Assembly: GCA_023955635.1 (NCBI GenBank) | Contig: JAMXHR010000009.1 | Coordinates: forward strand, 1-64,000 | Reading direction: 5' to 3' | Source of the DNA: Methanosarcina sp. ERenArc_MAG2 | Lineage (GTDB): Archaea; Halobacteriota; Methanosarcinia; Methanosarcinales; Methanosarcinaceae | Length of the DNA: 64,000 bases | Part shown: in pieces, positions 46,587 to 57,778 of the stretch | How the letters are laid out: each line of letters starts with the position of its first letter | Numbering within the stretch: the first letter of the stretch is position 1 | Translations under genes and position numbers: made by a program | The notes under the pieces: model-generated | What the model was told of the DNA's origin: nothing | Databases searched by the model: none | Seen by the model: only the letters and a program-made list of their open reading frames with translations

Positions 46587-47796
46587 GATATCACGTACAT
46601 AATGAAACTTTACCATAAATAAGGTTTTGTTTTGACAAAGATACGGAGTTAGAAATTTTCTATGTATCAACGATTGTCTGCCTTAGAATTGTTTCCAAGC
46701 ACTTTGTAGAATAAGAAGCTCCCTTGGAGCTGGTAAAAATAGGAACGAGAAGTATGGAGGGTATATTTGTCATATTTGAAAGGAAATGAATTTCATTTAC
46801 CTGCATCAAACCAGTCAGAACCAGAGGAGCATAAGCATAGTTTATTAATACTGTCGGATTTGTTAAAAAAATACTTTCACAGAGCATACGGTAATCTTTA
46901 GTAGGACGTCTTGCATACCGTAGCACGTAAATATGAAGTATTTTTATCCACCTTCATTTTCAAGCGCTAAATAAAGCACTGTCCTGGAAAGTAGATTCTG
47001 ATCTTTCAACTTCCAATTAAAATTCAGTTCCGTAGTCTCTCCAGGTACTGTGTATGAATTTAATTTCAAATGTAGCGTCAAGCTGCAATCCAGAAGCCTT
47101 ATATTGGTAAAGACCACTGCACTGCCAATAGAGTGGGTGCTGCGGCAGAGACAAAAGGAACATAAAAAATAAAAAATAAAATAATGGGAATTTAAAATCA
47201 AAATGAATAAAAAGGCCTTGTCAAAGTACTCCATCTACAGTTTTTCTTATAATAAATCCATTAAAAGATCACAAAGTTTAGAATACATTTACAGCCAATT
47301 ACCCAATCTCCTTCACCGATTTCAAACGAAAAGGTTAACCGCGAAAGATAAGGAATATAGGAAGTATGGGCACAGAGATGTCCATGTTTTCAGCGTTTTC
47401 CATAGTTGTAAAGTCTAGATTGAATTTTCCGTGCCCTTCAGGTTTGTAGTGTATTTAGTGAATTAGAACCACTGAAAGCACCTACAACCCGGAAGAAAAT
47501 AGGGGTACAGTTTCCGTACCTTCGCGATTAAACTCTAAGTTAATTAGTGTAAATATCTACATCCGAAACTATAATCTAAAATCTTACCTCAAACGTAACC
47601 TGAAACATTTTGAATTTCCATAACCATGCTCAGATCTCTTAATCTAATCTACTACTCTCATAAAACAGTTTTTGAATTTTACGCTGTAATACCGAAACTG
47701 GATTCAGCATAATAACAGTCACTCACAGGTATTGCTACGAGAATTGAGGCGAATAGCAAATACTGAAGATAAAAATCATAAATTAAAGGGGATAAT
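46587..47796. other. 1.2-kb intergenic region
   Basis: No gene can be supported. Short open frames at 46660-46926 and 46944-47234 (minus) have no recognised features; the second ends with a vaguely extracellular-like stretch (SYTVPGETTELNFNWKL) and may be a remnant. Confidence 0.4.
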
Positions 47797-49251
47797 ATGA
47801 CAGATATTGAATCGATCTATAAAAAGCTCAGCCATGTGATCAGTAAGGAAGACTTCCTGCAGCGTGTCCAGGAAAAGGTCGAGAATATGGGAGGGCTTTG
47901 CGATGAGCCTATGGCTGCCATGCTGGTTGCCAACGAACTTGGATTTTCGGATATGGGTCGGGACAGTGCGAAAATTGGAGACATTACAGCCGAAAGCGGA
48001 CCGGTTAATTTTGTTGCAAGAGTCGTTTCAGTTTTCGATACTAAAGAATTTACTCGAAACGACGGGACCATAGGTAGAGTAGGTAATATGATCGTCGGAG
48101 ATGAGACTGGTAAAATCAGGGTAACTCTCTGGGACAATATGGCAGACCTGATAAAAGCTGAAAAAGTCAAGGTAGGACAAACCCTCCAGATCAGCGGATA
48201 TGCGAAGCAGGGATATTCAGGAGTGGAAGTCAATATAGGAAATAATGGAGTACTGACCGAAAGTGAGGAGGAAATCGATGTGGCTGCGAGCAGCCAGAAG
48301 ATAAAAGATGTAAAGGACGGTATGGGAGACCTAAATCTGATAGGAAAAGCCCTGGAAATTTCAGAAGTAAAAACCTTCCAGCGAAAAGACGGCAGTAGCG
48401 GCAAGGTAGGAAACCTGTTGCTTGGAGACGCTACAGGCACACTCAGAGTCACTCTCTGGGACGAAAAAACAGAGTTTTTGAACCAGATAAAATGTGGAGA
48501 TCCTGTAGAGTTAATCAATGCTTATGCCCGGGAAAACGCCTTTACTCAGAAAGTTGAACTGCAGGTGGGAAACCGAAGTATTATCAGGAAAAGTGAGAAA
48601 AACGTCGAGTACGAAGAGGAATTTACCCCGATTGCAGATATCAAGGCTGATATGGATAATATTAACATTTCCGGAAGGGTACTTGATATAGCGGAAATCC
48701 GGACCTTTGAGAAAAAAGACGGGTCTACAGGAAGAATAGGAAATCTCCTTCTGGGTGATTCCACAGGCAAAATCAGGCTGACGTTATGGGATGAAAAAAC
48801 CAATTTTCTGGACGAAGTGGATTTTGATGAGACCATAGAAGTACTCCATACTTATTCTCGAGAAAATGCCTTTAACCAGCAGGTGGAACTGAACCTGGGA
48901 GCCAGAGGGATCATTCAGAAGACTGAAAAAGAAGTTGAGTACAGAGAAAAGTTTACGGATATTGCCGATATTATCCCCGGAGAAAGCTATTCAGTCCAAG
49001 GTAAGGTTTCCGAAATTGGAGAACTTCGGGAGTTTGAGAGGGAAGACGGAACCGAAAGTGTGGTTGCAAATCTCGAACTTAAAGACAAAACAGGCAGCAT
49101 TAGGCTTACTCTCTGGGGAGAGCAAGCATATGTGATCGAGGATCTTGATATTGATTCCGAAATCCAGGTCATTGACGCGTATGCAAAGTATGGTCTGAAT
49201 GAAGAAATCGAGCTGAGTATTGGGAACCGGAGCAGAGTGATTATGCTTTAA
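47797..49251 (+). CDS. Single-stranded DNA-binding protein RPA1 (four OB folds)
   Basis: 484 aa with four tandem OB folds, each about 100 aa, marked by repeats such as TGKIRVTLWDNMADL, TGTLRVTLWDEKTEF, TGKIRLTLWDEKTNF and TGSIRLTLWGEQAYV. An N-terminal helical segment precedes them. There is no zinc finger. This is the layout of methanosarcinal RPA1, which binds single-stranded DNA in replication and repair. AAAGGGGATAAT precedes the ATG. The gene is intact. Confidence 0.92.
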   Translation: MTDIESIYKKLSHVISKEDFLQRVQEKVENMGGLCDEPMAAMLVANELGFSDMGRDSAKIGDITAESGPVNFVARVVSVFDTKEFTRNDGTIGRVGNMIVGDETGKIRVTLWDNMADLIKAEKVKVGQTLQISGYAKQGYSGVEVNIGNNGVLTESEEEIDVAASSQKIKDVKDGMGDLNLIGKALEISEVKTFQRKDGSSGKVGNLLLGDATGTLRVTLWDEKTEFLNQIKCGDPVELINAYARENAFTQKVELQVGNRSIIRKSEKNVEYEEEFTPIADIKADMDNINISGRVLDIAEIRTFEKKDGSTGRIGNLLLGDSTGKIRLTLWDEKTNFLDEVDFDETIEVLHTYSRENAFNQQVELNLGARGIIQKTEKEVEYREKFTDIADIIPGESYSVQGKVSEIGELREFEREDGTESVVANLELKDKTGSIRLTLWGEQAYVIEDLDIDSEIQVIDAYAKYGLNEEIELSIGNRSRVIML

Positions 49252-49336
49252 TTATTCCTACTTTTTTCATCCGGTTTTTGCTTTTTATTTATTCCTTAAA
49301 CCTGCGAATTTCCACGGCAAAAATTGAGTAAGTAGG

Positions 49337-49379
49337 TTCCAATGGAAACAGGGGGTTCTGAAAAATTTCCTGTGAGAAA
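49337..49379. repeat. Long direct repeat, copy 1
   Basis: About 40 bp containing GGAAACAGGGGGTTCTGAA and AAATTTCCTG, repeated at 49514-49555 with few differences. It lies in the 3' region of the RPA1 gene. Confidence 0.65.
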
Positions 49380-49513
49380 AATAGAAAGCATTACAAATAT
49401 AATTTACGTTTCTTCTAAACTGCATAAATATATTTTCTAAACCATACTTTTCTTCTGTACCTCTTCTTAATACTTTTTCCGGATTATTGGATATTTTTCA
49501 TTCTCAGCAAAAG

Positions 49514-49555
49514 CCTCCAGTGGAAACAGGGGGTTCTGAAAAATTTCCTGCGAGA
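49514..49555. repeat. Long direct repeat, copy 2
   Basis: Second copy, 177 bp downstream of the first. The rest of 49252-49675 shows no gene. Confidence 0.65.
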
Positions 49556-49677
49556 TTCCTATAAGCCCCTTATCATAAACAAAATCAGAGGGGCCTTAGA
49601 AGATGTATTTCTGACAGTATGCAAGCTTCTTTTCTCTACAAAAAAAACAAATTCCGTTATTGTTATGTACCATTGAC

Positions 49678-49690
49678 TCATATATATAAG
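49678..49690 (+). promoter_or_regulatory. Putative TATA box of CBS gene cluster
   Basis: TCATATATATAAG fits the archaeal consensus and would start transcription near 49715, before the small frame at 49760. Confidence 0.5.
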
Positions 49691-49759
49691 TGTTATAAAA
49701 ACATCCGAAAAGTGTGGGGAAGACACGTTAGAGGTAACGGATAAAAAATAGATCCGGAA

Positions 49760-49926
49760 ATGACAAAGCGGATAAAAATATATCCGGAAATGACAGATCT
49801 CACCGTAAAATCGGCTCTAAAAAGTATGATTGCAGGGCCTGAATTAAAAAGGAAAGATAAAGCAATCCGGAAAGATAAAGCAATCCGGAATGTTTTTCCA
49901 CAGGAAATTGAAAATCCAAGAGATTC
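49760..49926 (+). pseudogene. Probable original N-terminus of the first CBS protein, cut by MITE
   Basis: An open frame begins MTKRIKIYPEMTDLTVKSAL and contains an 18-bp duplication (KDKAIR twice, 49851-49886). The start region is also duplicated: TCCGGAAATGACA occurs before both in-frame ATGs, at 49760 and 49790. Removing MITE copy C with one target copy continues the frame as PRDFIFRIAEVRNERG. Adding one G in the G5 run near 50160 then enters the downstream CBS gene in frame. I infer that this is its former N-terminal extension. Confidence 0.4.
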
Positions 49927-50117
49927 TCATGCGTCTTCGGTTAAGTGAGGAATCGTGATAAATTGCCTTTATTTCCACAACAGTTATTATAAATTTAAAC
50001 ATATTGTGGGTTGGAGCAAGATATCGATTTCATGTAAAAAGGCCAAAGTTTAATCAGGATTAAGATGCAAAATCGATAACTTTCAGGCAAGAAAATTCCT
50101 TAACCGATGACCAATGA
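49927..50117. mobile_element. 191-bp MITE family, copy C
   Basis: Same ends as copies A and B. Target duplication AGAGATTC/AGAGATTT at 49919-49926 and 50118-50125 (7 of 8 equal), so the insertion is fairly recent. It ends 56 bp before the ATG of the first CBS gene. Confidence 0.85.
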
Positions 50118-50173
50118 AGAGATTTTATATTCCGAATTGCCGAAGTACGGAACGAAAGGGGGAACGGCAGTCA

Positions 50174-50827
50174 ATGGCAGATGACCCTGAAAGGGAAATG
50201 GATGCTGGAAGGGAGATAGATGCTGATATTCACAACACAGAGATTGAAAGAGAGGTCTCAGTTGCTGAAGTTATGAATAAAGCAGTCATTGTGATGGATA
50301 TCAAATCAGATATTCCTGCTATTGCAAGGGAAATGGTCAGTCGTGATGCAGGAAGCGTTATCATCACAGAGAATGGCAAAGCTATGGGAATCATAACTGA
50401 AAGGGATCTTGTGAAGGGCATAGTTACAGAGGACAGAAGACCTAGTGAGGTAAAGGTGAGTGAAATCCTCTCAACCCCGTTGATAACCGTAGAGCCTGAA
50501 ACAAGTATAGTAGACGTTTCCGAAATCATGTTAAAAGCAAATATTAAAAGGTTGCCAGTCCTGGAAAACGGTACAATAATAGGAGTGATTTCGAATACCG
50601 ATATCCTGATGGTGACACCAGGGCTGAACACTATTCTAAAAGATCTCATTGACATGAACAGGGAAGCTCTCCTCTCAATCCCTTCACTTGAAGAAGTTTC
50701 AGATTTAGAGGATTTCAGTACAGGCATATGTGAATCCTGTTCTGTTTTCTCATATGACCTAAAGTTTGTGGATGGAAGGTATTTATGCGGAAACTGCCGG
50801 CAAGAGGAAGGGGAAAACTACGAGTGA
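50174..50827 (+). CDS. CBS-domain pair with C-terminal zinc ribbon
   Basis: 217 aa. An acidic N-terminal segment (ADDPEREMDAGREIDADIHN) precedes two CBS domains forming a Bateman module: VAEVMNKAVIVMDIKSDI ... MGIITERDLVKGIV, and VSEILSTPLITVEPETSI ... IGVISNTDILM. A zinc ribbon follows with CESC and CGNC. CBS pairs bind adenine nucleotides or SAM and regulate partners; archaeal stand-alone forms mostly lack a known partner. I chose the ATG at 50174 because an upstream reading from 50114 begins inside the MITE. Confidence 0.8.
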   Translation: MADDPEREMDAGREIDADIHNTEIEREVSVAEVMNKAVIVMDIKSDIPAIAREMVSRDAGSVIITENGKAMGIITERDLVKGIVTEDRRPSEVKVSEILSTPLITVEPETSIVDVSEIMLKANIKRLPVLENGTIIGVISNTDILMVTPGLNTILKDLIDMNREALLSIPSLEEVSDLEDFSTGICESCSVFSYDLKFVDGRYLCGNCRQEEGENYE

Positions 50828-50878
50828 ATTGGAATCTGGAGATCTCGATTTCAAATCTTCTGTTTTAAAGGGAGTATA

Positions 50879-50924
50879 GGAAGGCAAACAATGAATGTTA
50901 GGGAAGGCAAACAATGAATGTTAG
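50879..50924 (+). repeat. Duplicated ribosome-binding site and start codon
   Basis: The 23-bp unit GGAAGGCAAACAATGAATG plus TTAG occurs twice in tandem. The first ATG opens an 8-codon peptide (MNVREGKQ) whose TGA overlaps the second ATG (ATGAATG), the start of the CBS gene. Confidence 0.75.
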
Positions 50925-51729
50925 CGAGATTATGTCAGAAGGGCCTATAAGTATCAAAGAAGGCGATTTTGTAACTCACGCCCGTCAGCTGATGCGCGAT
51001 CACCTTCTTAGAAGCCTTGTTGTTGTTGACGAAGATAATAGAATTGTGGGAATGCTGAGTGACCAGGATATCTTGAGGGTTACGTCTACACGCTCGAATG
51101 TCACAGTAGGCGGGTATGCAAGCCAGTCCCCGACAGTCGCTCCGGATATGGATGTCATGAAAGCTGCAAAACTGATGGTGCAGTCGAAACAAAACAGGGT
51201 TCCAGTTGTCGCATCAACTGTTGATCACACGGTTGTCGGTGTCCTGAGTAATGTTGATATTCTTAGAAACGTGGAGCTTCCAAGAAATCTTCCCAAAACC
51301 GTAAAAGAAATTATGACAAAAAAAGTTGAAACATGTTCTCCAGAGGAAAGAGTCTCCAAGATTTGGGGACGTATGCTTGAGACAGATTACACGGGTATTC
51401 CTGTGGTTTCAAAAAATGGTAAACCTATTGGAATGATCACCAGAAGAGACATAATCAAATCAGGCGCTGTTAGAATATCTCTGGAAGATGAAAGGGCAAC
51501 GAGGCCTAATGACAGCCCAAAGGTTGAAACAGTCATGTCAACTCCTACATATACTCTTTCAGAAAGCGATTCTGTCCGGAGCGCAATTGAGATGATCCTT
51601 CACTATGATATCGGAAGAGTCACTGTAGTAGATGAACATGGAAAAATATCCGGAATCGCTGACAGACAGGACATTCTGGGATCCATTGTCAGTGTATGGC
51701 CTGAACAAACTTCTGAAAACCGTTTTTGA
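50914..51729 (+). CDS. Protein of four CBS domains
   Basis: 271 aa made only of CBS repeats: [18 protein letters not shown] ... [30 protein letters not shown] ... [32 protein letters not shown] ... [32 protein letters not shown] ... [14 protein letters not shown]. Two Bateman modules would make a nucleotide-sensing dimer. There is no enzymatic or DNA-binding domain. Translation may be coupled to the leader peptide above. Confidence 0.85.
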   Translation: MNVSEIMSEGPISIKEGDFVTHARQLMRDHLLRSLVVVDEDNRIVGMLSDQDILRVTSTRSNVTVGGYASQSPTVAPDMDVMKAAKLMVQSKQNRVPVVASTVDHTVVGVLSNVDILRNVELPRNLPKTVKEIMTKKVETCSPEERVSKIWGRMLETDYTGIPVVSKNGKPIGMITRRDIIKSGAVRISLEDERATRPNDSPKVETVMSTPTYTLSESDSVRSAIEMILHYDIGRVTVVDEHGKISGIADRQDILGSIVSVWPEQTSENRF

Positions 51730-52036
51730 AAGGAAAATTTCCAGTGAAATGGTGAAAACTGGCAAAGAATTAATTTGAAAAAATGAAGAGCAAACTCTCA
51801 CGCAAAAAGATTATAACATTACAGATTATCATTAATAATAATTATAAATTGGCAAATAAAGAAAAGAGCTCGGAAAGATTCGGGAGAAATTGCTTTCAGG
51901 TTTTGTTTTTCCAGAAGCAAACCTGGGTTTGCTGAGAAATAAACAGAAATAAACGGTAGACTCAAGGGAAATTCTTGCAAATAGGAAGAGAAAAAACGGC
52001 ATATGAAAAAAAGCAATTAATTGCAACTCGAATTCG

Positions 52037-53035
52037 GTGATCCTATTGAACAAAAATAAGACATTTGTATCAGCCGACAAAACGAAAGTTCAGCCAAATC
52101 TGAACAAACTGGGAAAGAACGCGCAACAGAAAGATCCACACATGATCAGCAGCATGGCCACAATGCGAATAGGCCCTGATTTCAAGTCCCGCATTTCAGA
52201 ACATCAGGGGCGGATCCTCGCCCTGGCAACAAGGGATGTGATAACTCTCCCTCCCACCGCAACAATTATGGAAGCAATCAGGATCATGACTGAAAGGAGG
52301 TTCAGGCGCATTCCTATCACAGATGCCGGAACACGGAGACTGGAGGGAGTCGTTACTTCCGTGGATATCATAGATTTCCTTGGAGGCGGGAAAAAGAATC
52401 TGCTTGTTGAAAACCGCTTCAAAGGTAACCTTCTAGCTGCAATAAACGATGAGGTAAGGCAGATAATGGAAACTAATGCTGCTTATCTTAATGAGCAGGC
52501 AGACTTTAAAGATGCCATTTCGACGATGCTTGAGAGAAGGACAGGGGGTCTGCCAATCGTGAACAATGACATGCAGGTAGTTGGAATTTTTACCGAAAGA
52601 AATGCAGTAGAACTGATGGGCGGGATCGTGACAAACAAAACTGTTGATGAATACATGACCAGAAATGTCAAGATGGTGTCAACAGATACACCCATTGGAC
52701 ACGCAGCAAAAGTAATGGTAGATAACAGGCTCCGAAGACTTCCTGTGGTTAAGGATGGTATTTTTGCTGGAATAGTTACCGCCTCTGACATCGTCCACTT
52801 TCTTGGAAGAGGAGACGCTTTCAGCAAACTGACAACAGGAAATATTCATGAAGCTCTTGACCAGCCTGTGGGTTCTATCATTTCCAAAGAACTGATATGG
52901 ACTACCCCAAATACAGACATGGGAAAAGCGATGAAAATCATGCTCGAGAAAAAGATAGGTTCGCTTCCGATCCTGGAAGAAGGATTGCTTCGTGGCATAA
53001 TTACAGAAAGCGATTTCCTAAGATCTTTCGAATGA
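52037..53035 (+). CDS. Protein of four CBS domains, longer N-terminus
   Basis: 332 aa as read from GTG at 52037. A basic N-terminal segment of about 50 residues precedes the core [20 protein letters not shown]. The repeats include [20 protein letters not shown], a diverged second repeat interrupted by [38 protein letters not shown] and [18 protein letters not shown]. The start is uncertain: ATG codons at 52142 and 52154 are possible and the core seems to begin near the latter. Ligand and partner are unknown. The gap 51730-52036 holds no gene. Confidence 0.8.
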   Translation: MILLNKNKTFVSADKTKVQPNLNKLGKNAQQKDPHMISSMATMRIGPDFKSRISEHQGRILALATRDVITLPPTATIMEAIRIMTERRFRRIPITDAGTRRLEGVVTSVDIIDFLGGGKKNLLVENRFKGNLLAAINDEVRQIMETNAAYLNEQADFKDAISTMLERRTGGLPIVNNDMQVVGIFTERNAVELMGGIVTNKTVDEYMTRNVKMVSTDTPIGHAAKVMVDNRLRRLPVVKDGIFAGIVTASDIVHFLGRGDAFSKLTTGNIHEALDQPVGSIISKELIWTTPNTDMGKAMKIMLEKKIGSLPILEEGLLRGIITESDFLRSFE

Positions 53036-53372
53036 ATTCCAGAATGGCCAATAAAACTGGTCCAAAAGCGAAACTTGCTTGGAGCCAGGTCGAGCCCGAA
53101 AAACTTCCGGACTTAATTTATCAGAGGTCTTGAGAGGAGGAATTCTCTAGCTGGATATACCGAGAAGCAGCTCTGCACTCTGAATGTTCAGGATTTCGAA
53201 GTGTAGCTGATTTTTCAATAAGAACCCTTTCAGTGAGCCTGCACTTTCGCAGAAAAGATATATTATTCCTCTAATACTTTAGCTTTTACAGCTAAAAATT
53301 GTGAAGTTAGCATCAGATTCAAAAACTATAATTATTGATACTTATATATTGTAAAAGTGAAGGAGGTATTCC

Positions 53373-54216
53373 ATGAATGTGGCGGACGTCATGAGTTCAC
53401 CTGTATATGTCCTAAACGCAGATGAGCCCGTGTCATATGCAAGAAAACTGATGTTAAAGTATAAAATCAGTACGTTGCTTGTCCTCAACGAGGGCAAGAT
53501 GGTGGGAATCGTCACAAAATCAGACATCAGCAACCGTCTGGCTCAGGCCGAACCTCTATGGAGGAGGAGGCCGATAGATCAGATCCCTATCAAGTTATTG
53601 ATGACTGAATCGGTTATTACCATCTACCCCGAAGCCTCCATTTCCCAGGCAGCCGCCTTAATGCTTGAGAACAGGGTGCATAACATTCCGGTGGTAAAGA
53701 AAGATATCGTAGGTATTGTGACCAGGACAGATCTCGTGCGCTATGTTGCGGAAAACACCGAGGAAATAAAAACAAAAATTCCCAAACTAATGACCGAGGA
53801 TGTCATTTCTGTTCACAGACACCATACTATCAACCATGTAATTGACGAAATGAACAGAAACGAGATTGAAAGGGTGGTCGTTAAAGATGACGTTGGAAAA
53901 TCCGTAGGAATTATTTCCAGGAAAACTCTTGCCTTAAATCTCTTAACTGACAATGAGGGGAAACTTTCCACAAAAAATATTAAAATGGCGCGTAAATCTT
54001 CCCCGCTGGTCAAAAAATCTACAGATACGTAAAAGAAGTGCCTTTGACTGCAGAAGACATCATGGTTTCTCCGATAATTTCCATTGACGTAAATGAAAAT
54101 GTCAGTGCAGCTGCAAAAAAATGATTGAGGAAGAAGTTACTGCTCTTCCTGTCAGTGATGGAGAAGATATAGTGGGCATACTAAGCAGGACCGATATCAT
54201 AAAAGCTATCCTCTGA
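53373..54216 (+). CDS. Protein of four CBS domains, two frameshifts
   Basis: Starts [18 protein letters not shown] after a good SD (AAGGAGGTATTCC). Repeats: [54 protein letters not shown], and a last one split by two single-base losses. In an A6 run at 54012-54017 one more A gives [19 protein letters not shown]; in an A7 run at 54115-54121 one more gives [16 protein letters not shown]. It ends [10 protein letters not shown] at 54216, restored length about 281 aa. The gap 53036-53372 shows no gene, only a TATA-like CTTATATATT at 53341. Confidence 0.82.
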
Positions 54217-54388
54217 AATACTCAGAATGGAGGTAAATACGGCAAAGGAAAAATTAGCAACAGGTAAAGACAACCTAAAACAAAAGAAGGATGCGAAGTA
54301 AGAACATTCGGAAAACGGATGAAGAAAACACGCAAAAAAATTGCGAAAAATATAATTGAAAATTCTGGATACGCATGAGGTGAATTGC

Positions 54389-55163
<775 letters not shown>

Positions 55164-55254
55164 GCTCAAATATAAACAAAAAAGCTTCAATATAAACAAA
55201 AAGGGCTTGAAAATCTGAACTGATCAAAAGAATTAAAAAATCGGTGATTAAAAG

Positions 55255-55286
55255 AAGGCCTGTCCCGATAGGAGCAGGCCTTTTGA
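55255..55286 (+). terminator. Hairpin terminator after CBS cluster
   Basis: AAGGCCTG pairs with CAGGCCTT over a 12-nt loop and runs into TTTT. It lies about 90 bp after the last CBS gene. Confidence 0.65.
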
Positions 55287-55391
55287 ACTTCCGGAATTTC
55301 TGATGTTAAAACATTCAAATTCTCAACTTTTCATCTACTCCTGCATTGACTGTTTTCGAGAATTATGTTCTCAGTATTCCATTTTTACTAG

Positions 55392-55429
55392 TGCTAGCCT
55401 TTTATGAGCTATTGCTAGCCTTTTATGAG
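55392..55429. repeat. 21-bp-period tandem repeat, 2 units
   Basis: TGCTAGCCTTTTATGAG occurs at 55392-55408 and 55413-55429, just downstream of the AIM24-like gene on the opposite strand. Confidence 0.6.
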
Positions 55430-55441
55430 TTTATTTTTGCT

Positions 55442-56230
55442 TTAGAACGATCTATCTCCACCAATAAGACCTCCCAGGATGCCACTTCCTCCAATCCCGT
55501 TCTGTTCGTCCCTGTGACTGTAAGCAGAAGCTGCAAATATCCTGTCGGCAAGTCGGGAAAAAGGCAGACTCTGCATATAAACAGTTCCCGGACCTGTGAG
55601 AGTTGCAAGGACAACTCCTTCACCACCGAAAAGGGCATTTTTAAAGTTCTTTGACCAAGTTATGTCATAGGTTACGGTTTCGGTGAAGGCTGCCACGCAG
55701 CCCGTATCAATACGGTAAGTCTCGCCGGCTGCCAGCTCTTTTCTTATAACTGTACCTCCTATATGAAGAAAAGCCAAGCCATCGCCCCTTAGCCTCTGCA
55801 GGATGAAACCTTCGCCGCCGAAAAACCCTGCTCCAAGCTTGCGGGTGAAAGCTACTTCCACTTCTATTCCGCGGGCAGCACAGAGAAATGAGTCTTTTTG
55901 GCAGAGGAGGCTGCCTCCGAACTCGGTGAGATCAAGGGGAATAATCTTGCCCGGATACGGAGCCGCAAAAGCTACATGCCCTTTTCCGGAACCCTTGTGA
56001 ATAAAACTTGTAATGAAAAAGCTTTCTCCTGTCAGGGCTCGCTTAAGTCCTTTTTTCAGACCTCCGAAAAATCCGCCTCCTTCGTTGCCCATGCTGGTCT
56101 GCATCTGAATTCCGGGTCCCATGTATGCCATAGCCCCAGCTTCTGCCTGAACGACTTCATCTTGATCAAGCTCAATTTCAACTATCTGCATATCGTCGCC
56201 GATAATCTTGTAGTCAATTTCATCTGCCAT
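55442..56230 (-). CDS. AIM24/TIGR00266-family protein
   Basis: 262 aa, rich in Gly, predicted beta-sheet. Markers are VVQAEAGAMAYMGPGIQMQT, GGFFGGLKKGLKRALTGESF, GAGFFGGEGFILQRLRGDGL and FGGEGVVLATLTGPGTVYMQ, all typical of this family related to yeast mitochondrial AIM24 and bacterial TerD-neighbour proteins. Function unknown. No membrane helix or signal peptide. The C-terminus (GIGGSGILGGLIGGD) is a low-complexity tail. Confidence 0.85.
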   Translation of the reverse strand: MADEIDYKIIGDDMQIVEIELDQDEVVQAEAGAMAYMGPGIQMQTSMGNEGGGFFGGLKKGLKRALTGESFFITSFIHKGSGKGHVAFAAPYPGKIIPLDLTEFGGSLLCQKDSFLCAARGIEVEVAFTRKLGAGFFGGEGFILQRLRGDGLAFLHIGGTVIRKELAAGETYRIDTGCVAAFTETVTYDITWSKNFKNALFGGEGVVLATLTGPGTVYMQSLPFSRLADRIFAASAYSHRDEQNGIGGSGILGGLIGGDRSF

Positions 56231-56421
56231 TTTATATCCTCCGATCTTTTTTGAAAGCTTAGAAATAGAGATTAGAAATCAAGTACTTAAAAAGATTTTT
56301 AATGGATTGAACATCCTCAACTTATTCCCTGAAAAGAAGGTTATTTTGAAGACATGTAGATATTCTGAAAATATGCCTGAGAATGATAATTTATTTCAGG
56401 CCTGAAAACAGATAAATAAAC

Positions 56422-57594
56422 ATGAGTAGAGAAGGAAATGAGGAAATTGATCCTGACTTTATAAGTCGACTTGCCAATTGCCTGGGATTTGATCAGGAGA
56501 AGGTTCGTCACCTTTTTGAGAAAAATTATCTTGCCCGAAACTGGGGAAAATATGAGTATTTGTTCCGCTTCGACAAGGAAATTTCCCATATTGAAAGGGG
56601 AACAGTGCTTTATGAGAAAGACAGTTCTTTTGAAATAATTATGGGTTTTCCGAAGATCCGGAGAGCCATGGTGCTGGATCCTACAATTAAAAAGCACTTC
56701 ATTGGCCTTGAAAAGGTAGCTGTAGAAGAGAAAATGAACGGATACAATGTCCGCATAGCAATCGCAAAAGAGGAGATACTTGCAATTACCCGAAGCGGGT
56801 ATATTTGCCCTTATACGACTCAAAAGGCAAAAGAGAAACTGAACCTGAAATTTTTTGATGATTTCCCTGAGCTCGTACTCTACGGAGAAATGATAGGCCC
56901 CGACAATCCTTATGTCTCAAAAGACATCTATGGTATCGAGTCGGTAGAGTTTTATATTTTTGACATTAGGGAGAAAAACAGCGGCAAGCCTCTCTCAATA
57001 AGCAGAAAGCAGGAAATTCTGGAAAAATATGGTTTTTTCCAGGCAAGGTTCTTCAAGGAAATTTCCCTGGAAACAGCCCCTGAAGAGATCGGAAAAATCA
57101 TCAGGGAACTAGGAGAAAAAGAGCATGAAGGTGTCGTAATAAAGGACCCCGAAATGGCTCTTTCCCCATTAAAATATACCTCTTCTGAGAGTAATTGTTC
57201 GGATCTCAGGCATGCCTTTAAGTTCTACAATGAGACAGGCAGAGACTATATGCTTTCCCGGATCGTTAGAGAAGGTTTCCAGACAGTTGAATGGAATGAA
57301 AACGAGACCGAATTCGAAAAACGCTGCATGCAACTGGGAGAAAGCATACTGAACCCTCTCAGGGAATCTATCAGAAGTGTAAAAAATGGCCAGAGAATCT
57401 ATGAAGAAGCAAAGATTCGGGTAAAGGATTTAAAAACTGCAGCAGATTTCGACGATTATCTTAAAAGACTCGGGATTGATGCCGTTTTTGAAGAGCCTCA
57501 ATCTGTCGGAGAAGAATATCTGATAATTATAAGAAAGCTCAACAAAAGCACCAGCGATAAAACTCAGGCAATCTGGCAGGGTGAACCCTGGTAA
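56422..57594 (+). CDS. ATP-dependent RNA ligase, archaeal Rnl3 (DRB0094/Pab1020) family
   Basis: 390 aa. Nucleotidyltransferase motif I is EKMNGYNVRI, with the lysine that is adenylylated. Further motifs are LVLYGEMIGPDNPY, FYIFDIRE, EGVVIK and LKYTSS. A long N-terminal domain and a C-terminal dimerisation domain (about 250-390) fit the archaeal homodimeric ligases that seal or circularise 5'-phosphate/3'-OH RNA. Motif I has Asn where most ligases have Asp (KxDG), seen here as KMNG. The gene has no operon partner. Confidence 0.88.
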   Translation: MSREGNEEIDPDFISRLANCLGFDQEKVRHLFEKNYLARNWGKYEYLFRFDKEISHIERGTVLYEKDSSFEIIMGFPKIRRAMVLDPTIKKHFIGLEKVAVEEKMNGYNVRIAIAKEEILAITRSGYICPYTTQKAKEKLNLKFFDDFPELVLYGEMIGPDNPYVSKDIYGIESVEFYIFDIREKNSGKPLSISRKQEILEKYGFFQARFFKEISLETAPEEIGKIIRELGEKEHEGVVIKDPEMALSPLKYTSSESNCSDLRHAFKFYNETGRDYMLSRIVREGFQTVEWNENETEFEKRCMQLGESILNPLRESIRSVKNGQRIYEEAKIRVKDLKTAADFDDYLKRLGIDAVFEEPQSVGEEYLIIIRKLNKSTSDKTQAIWQGEPW

Positions 57595-57778
57595 TCATTT
57601 ACTTTGAAAATGGGTTTCGAGATTTGAATCTTCAATAACCCTTTTAGAACGTTTCGAAAAGAAATATATTACAGTATAATTAATACCAGTTGTATATTCC
57701 AGAAATTTCAGAGATTCCAGTGATTCAAGAAAGTATCATGAAATTGAATTTACTTTATTCAAAATGATCCAGATTTAG

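Noticed and set aside
46944-47234. A 96-codon minus-strand frame
   Set aside because: Hydrophobic AT-rich start without SD; at most a remnant of a secreted protein.
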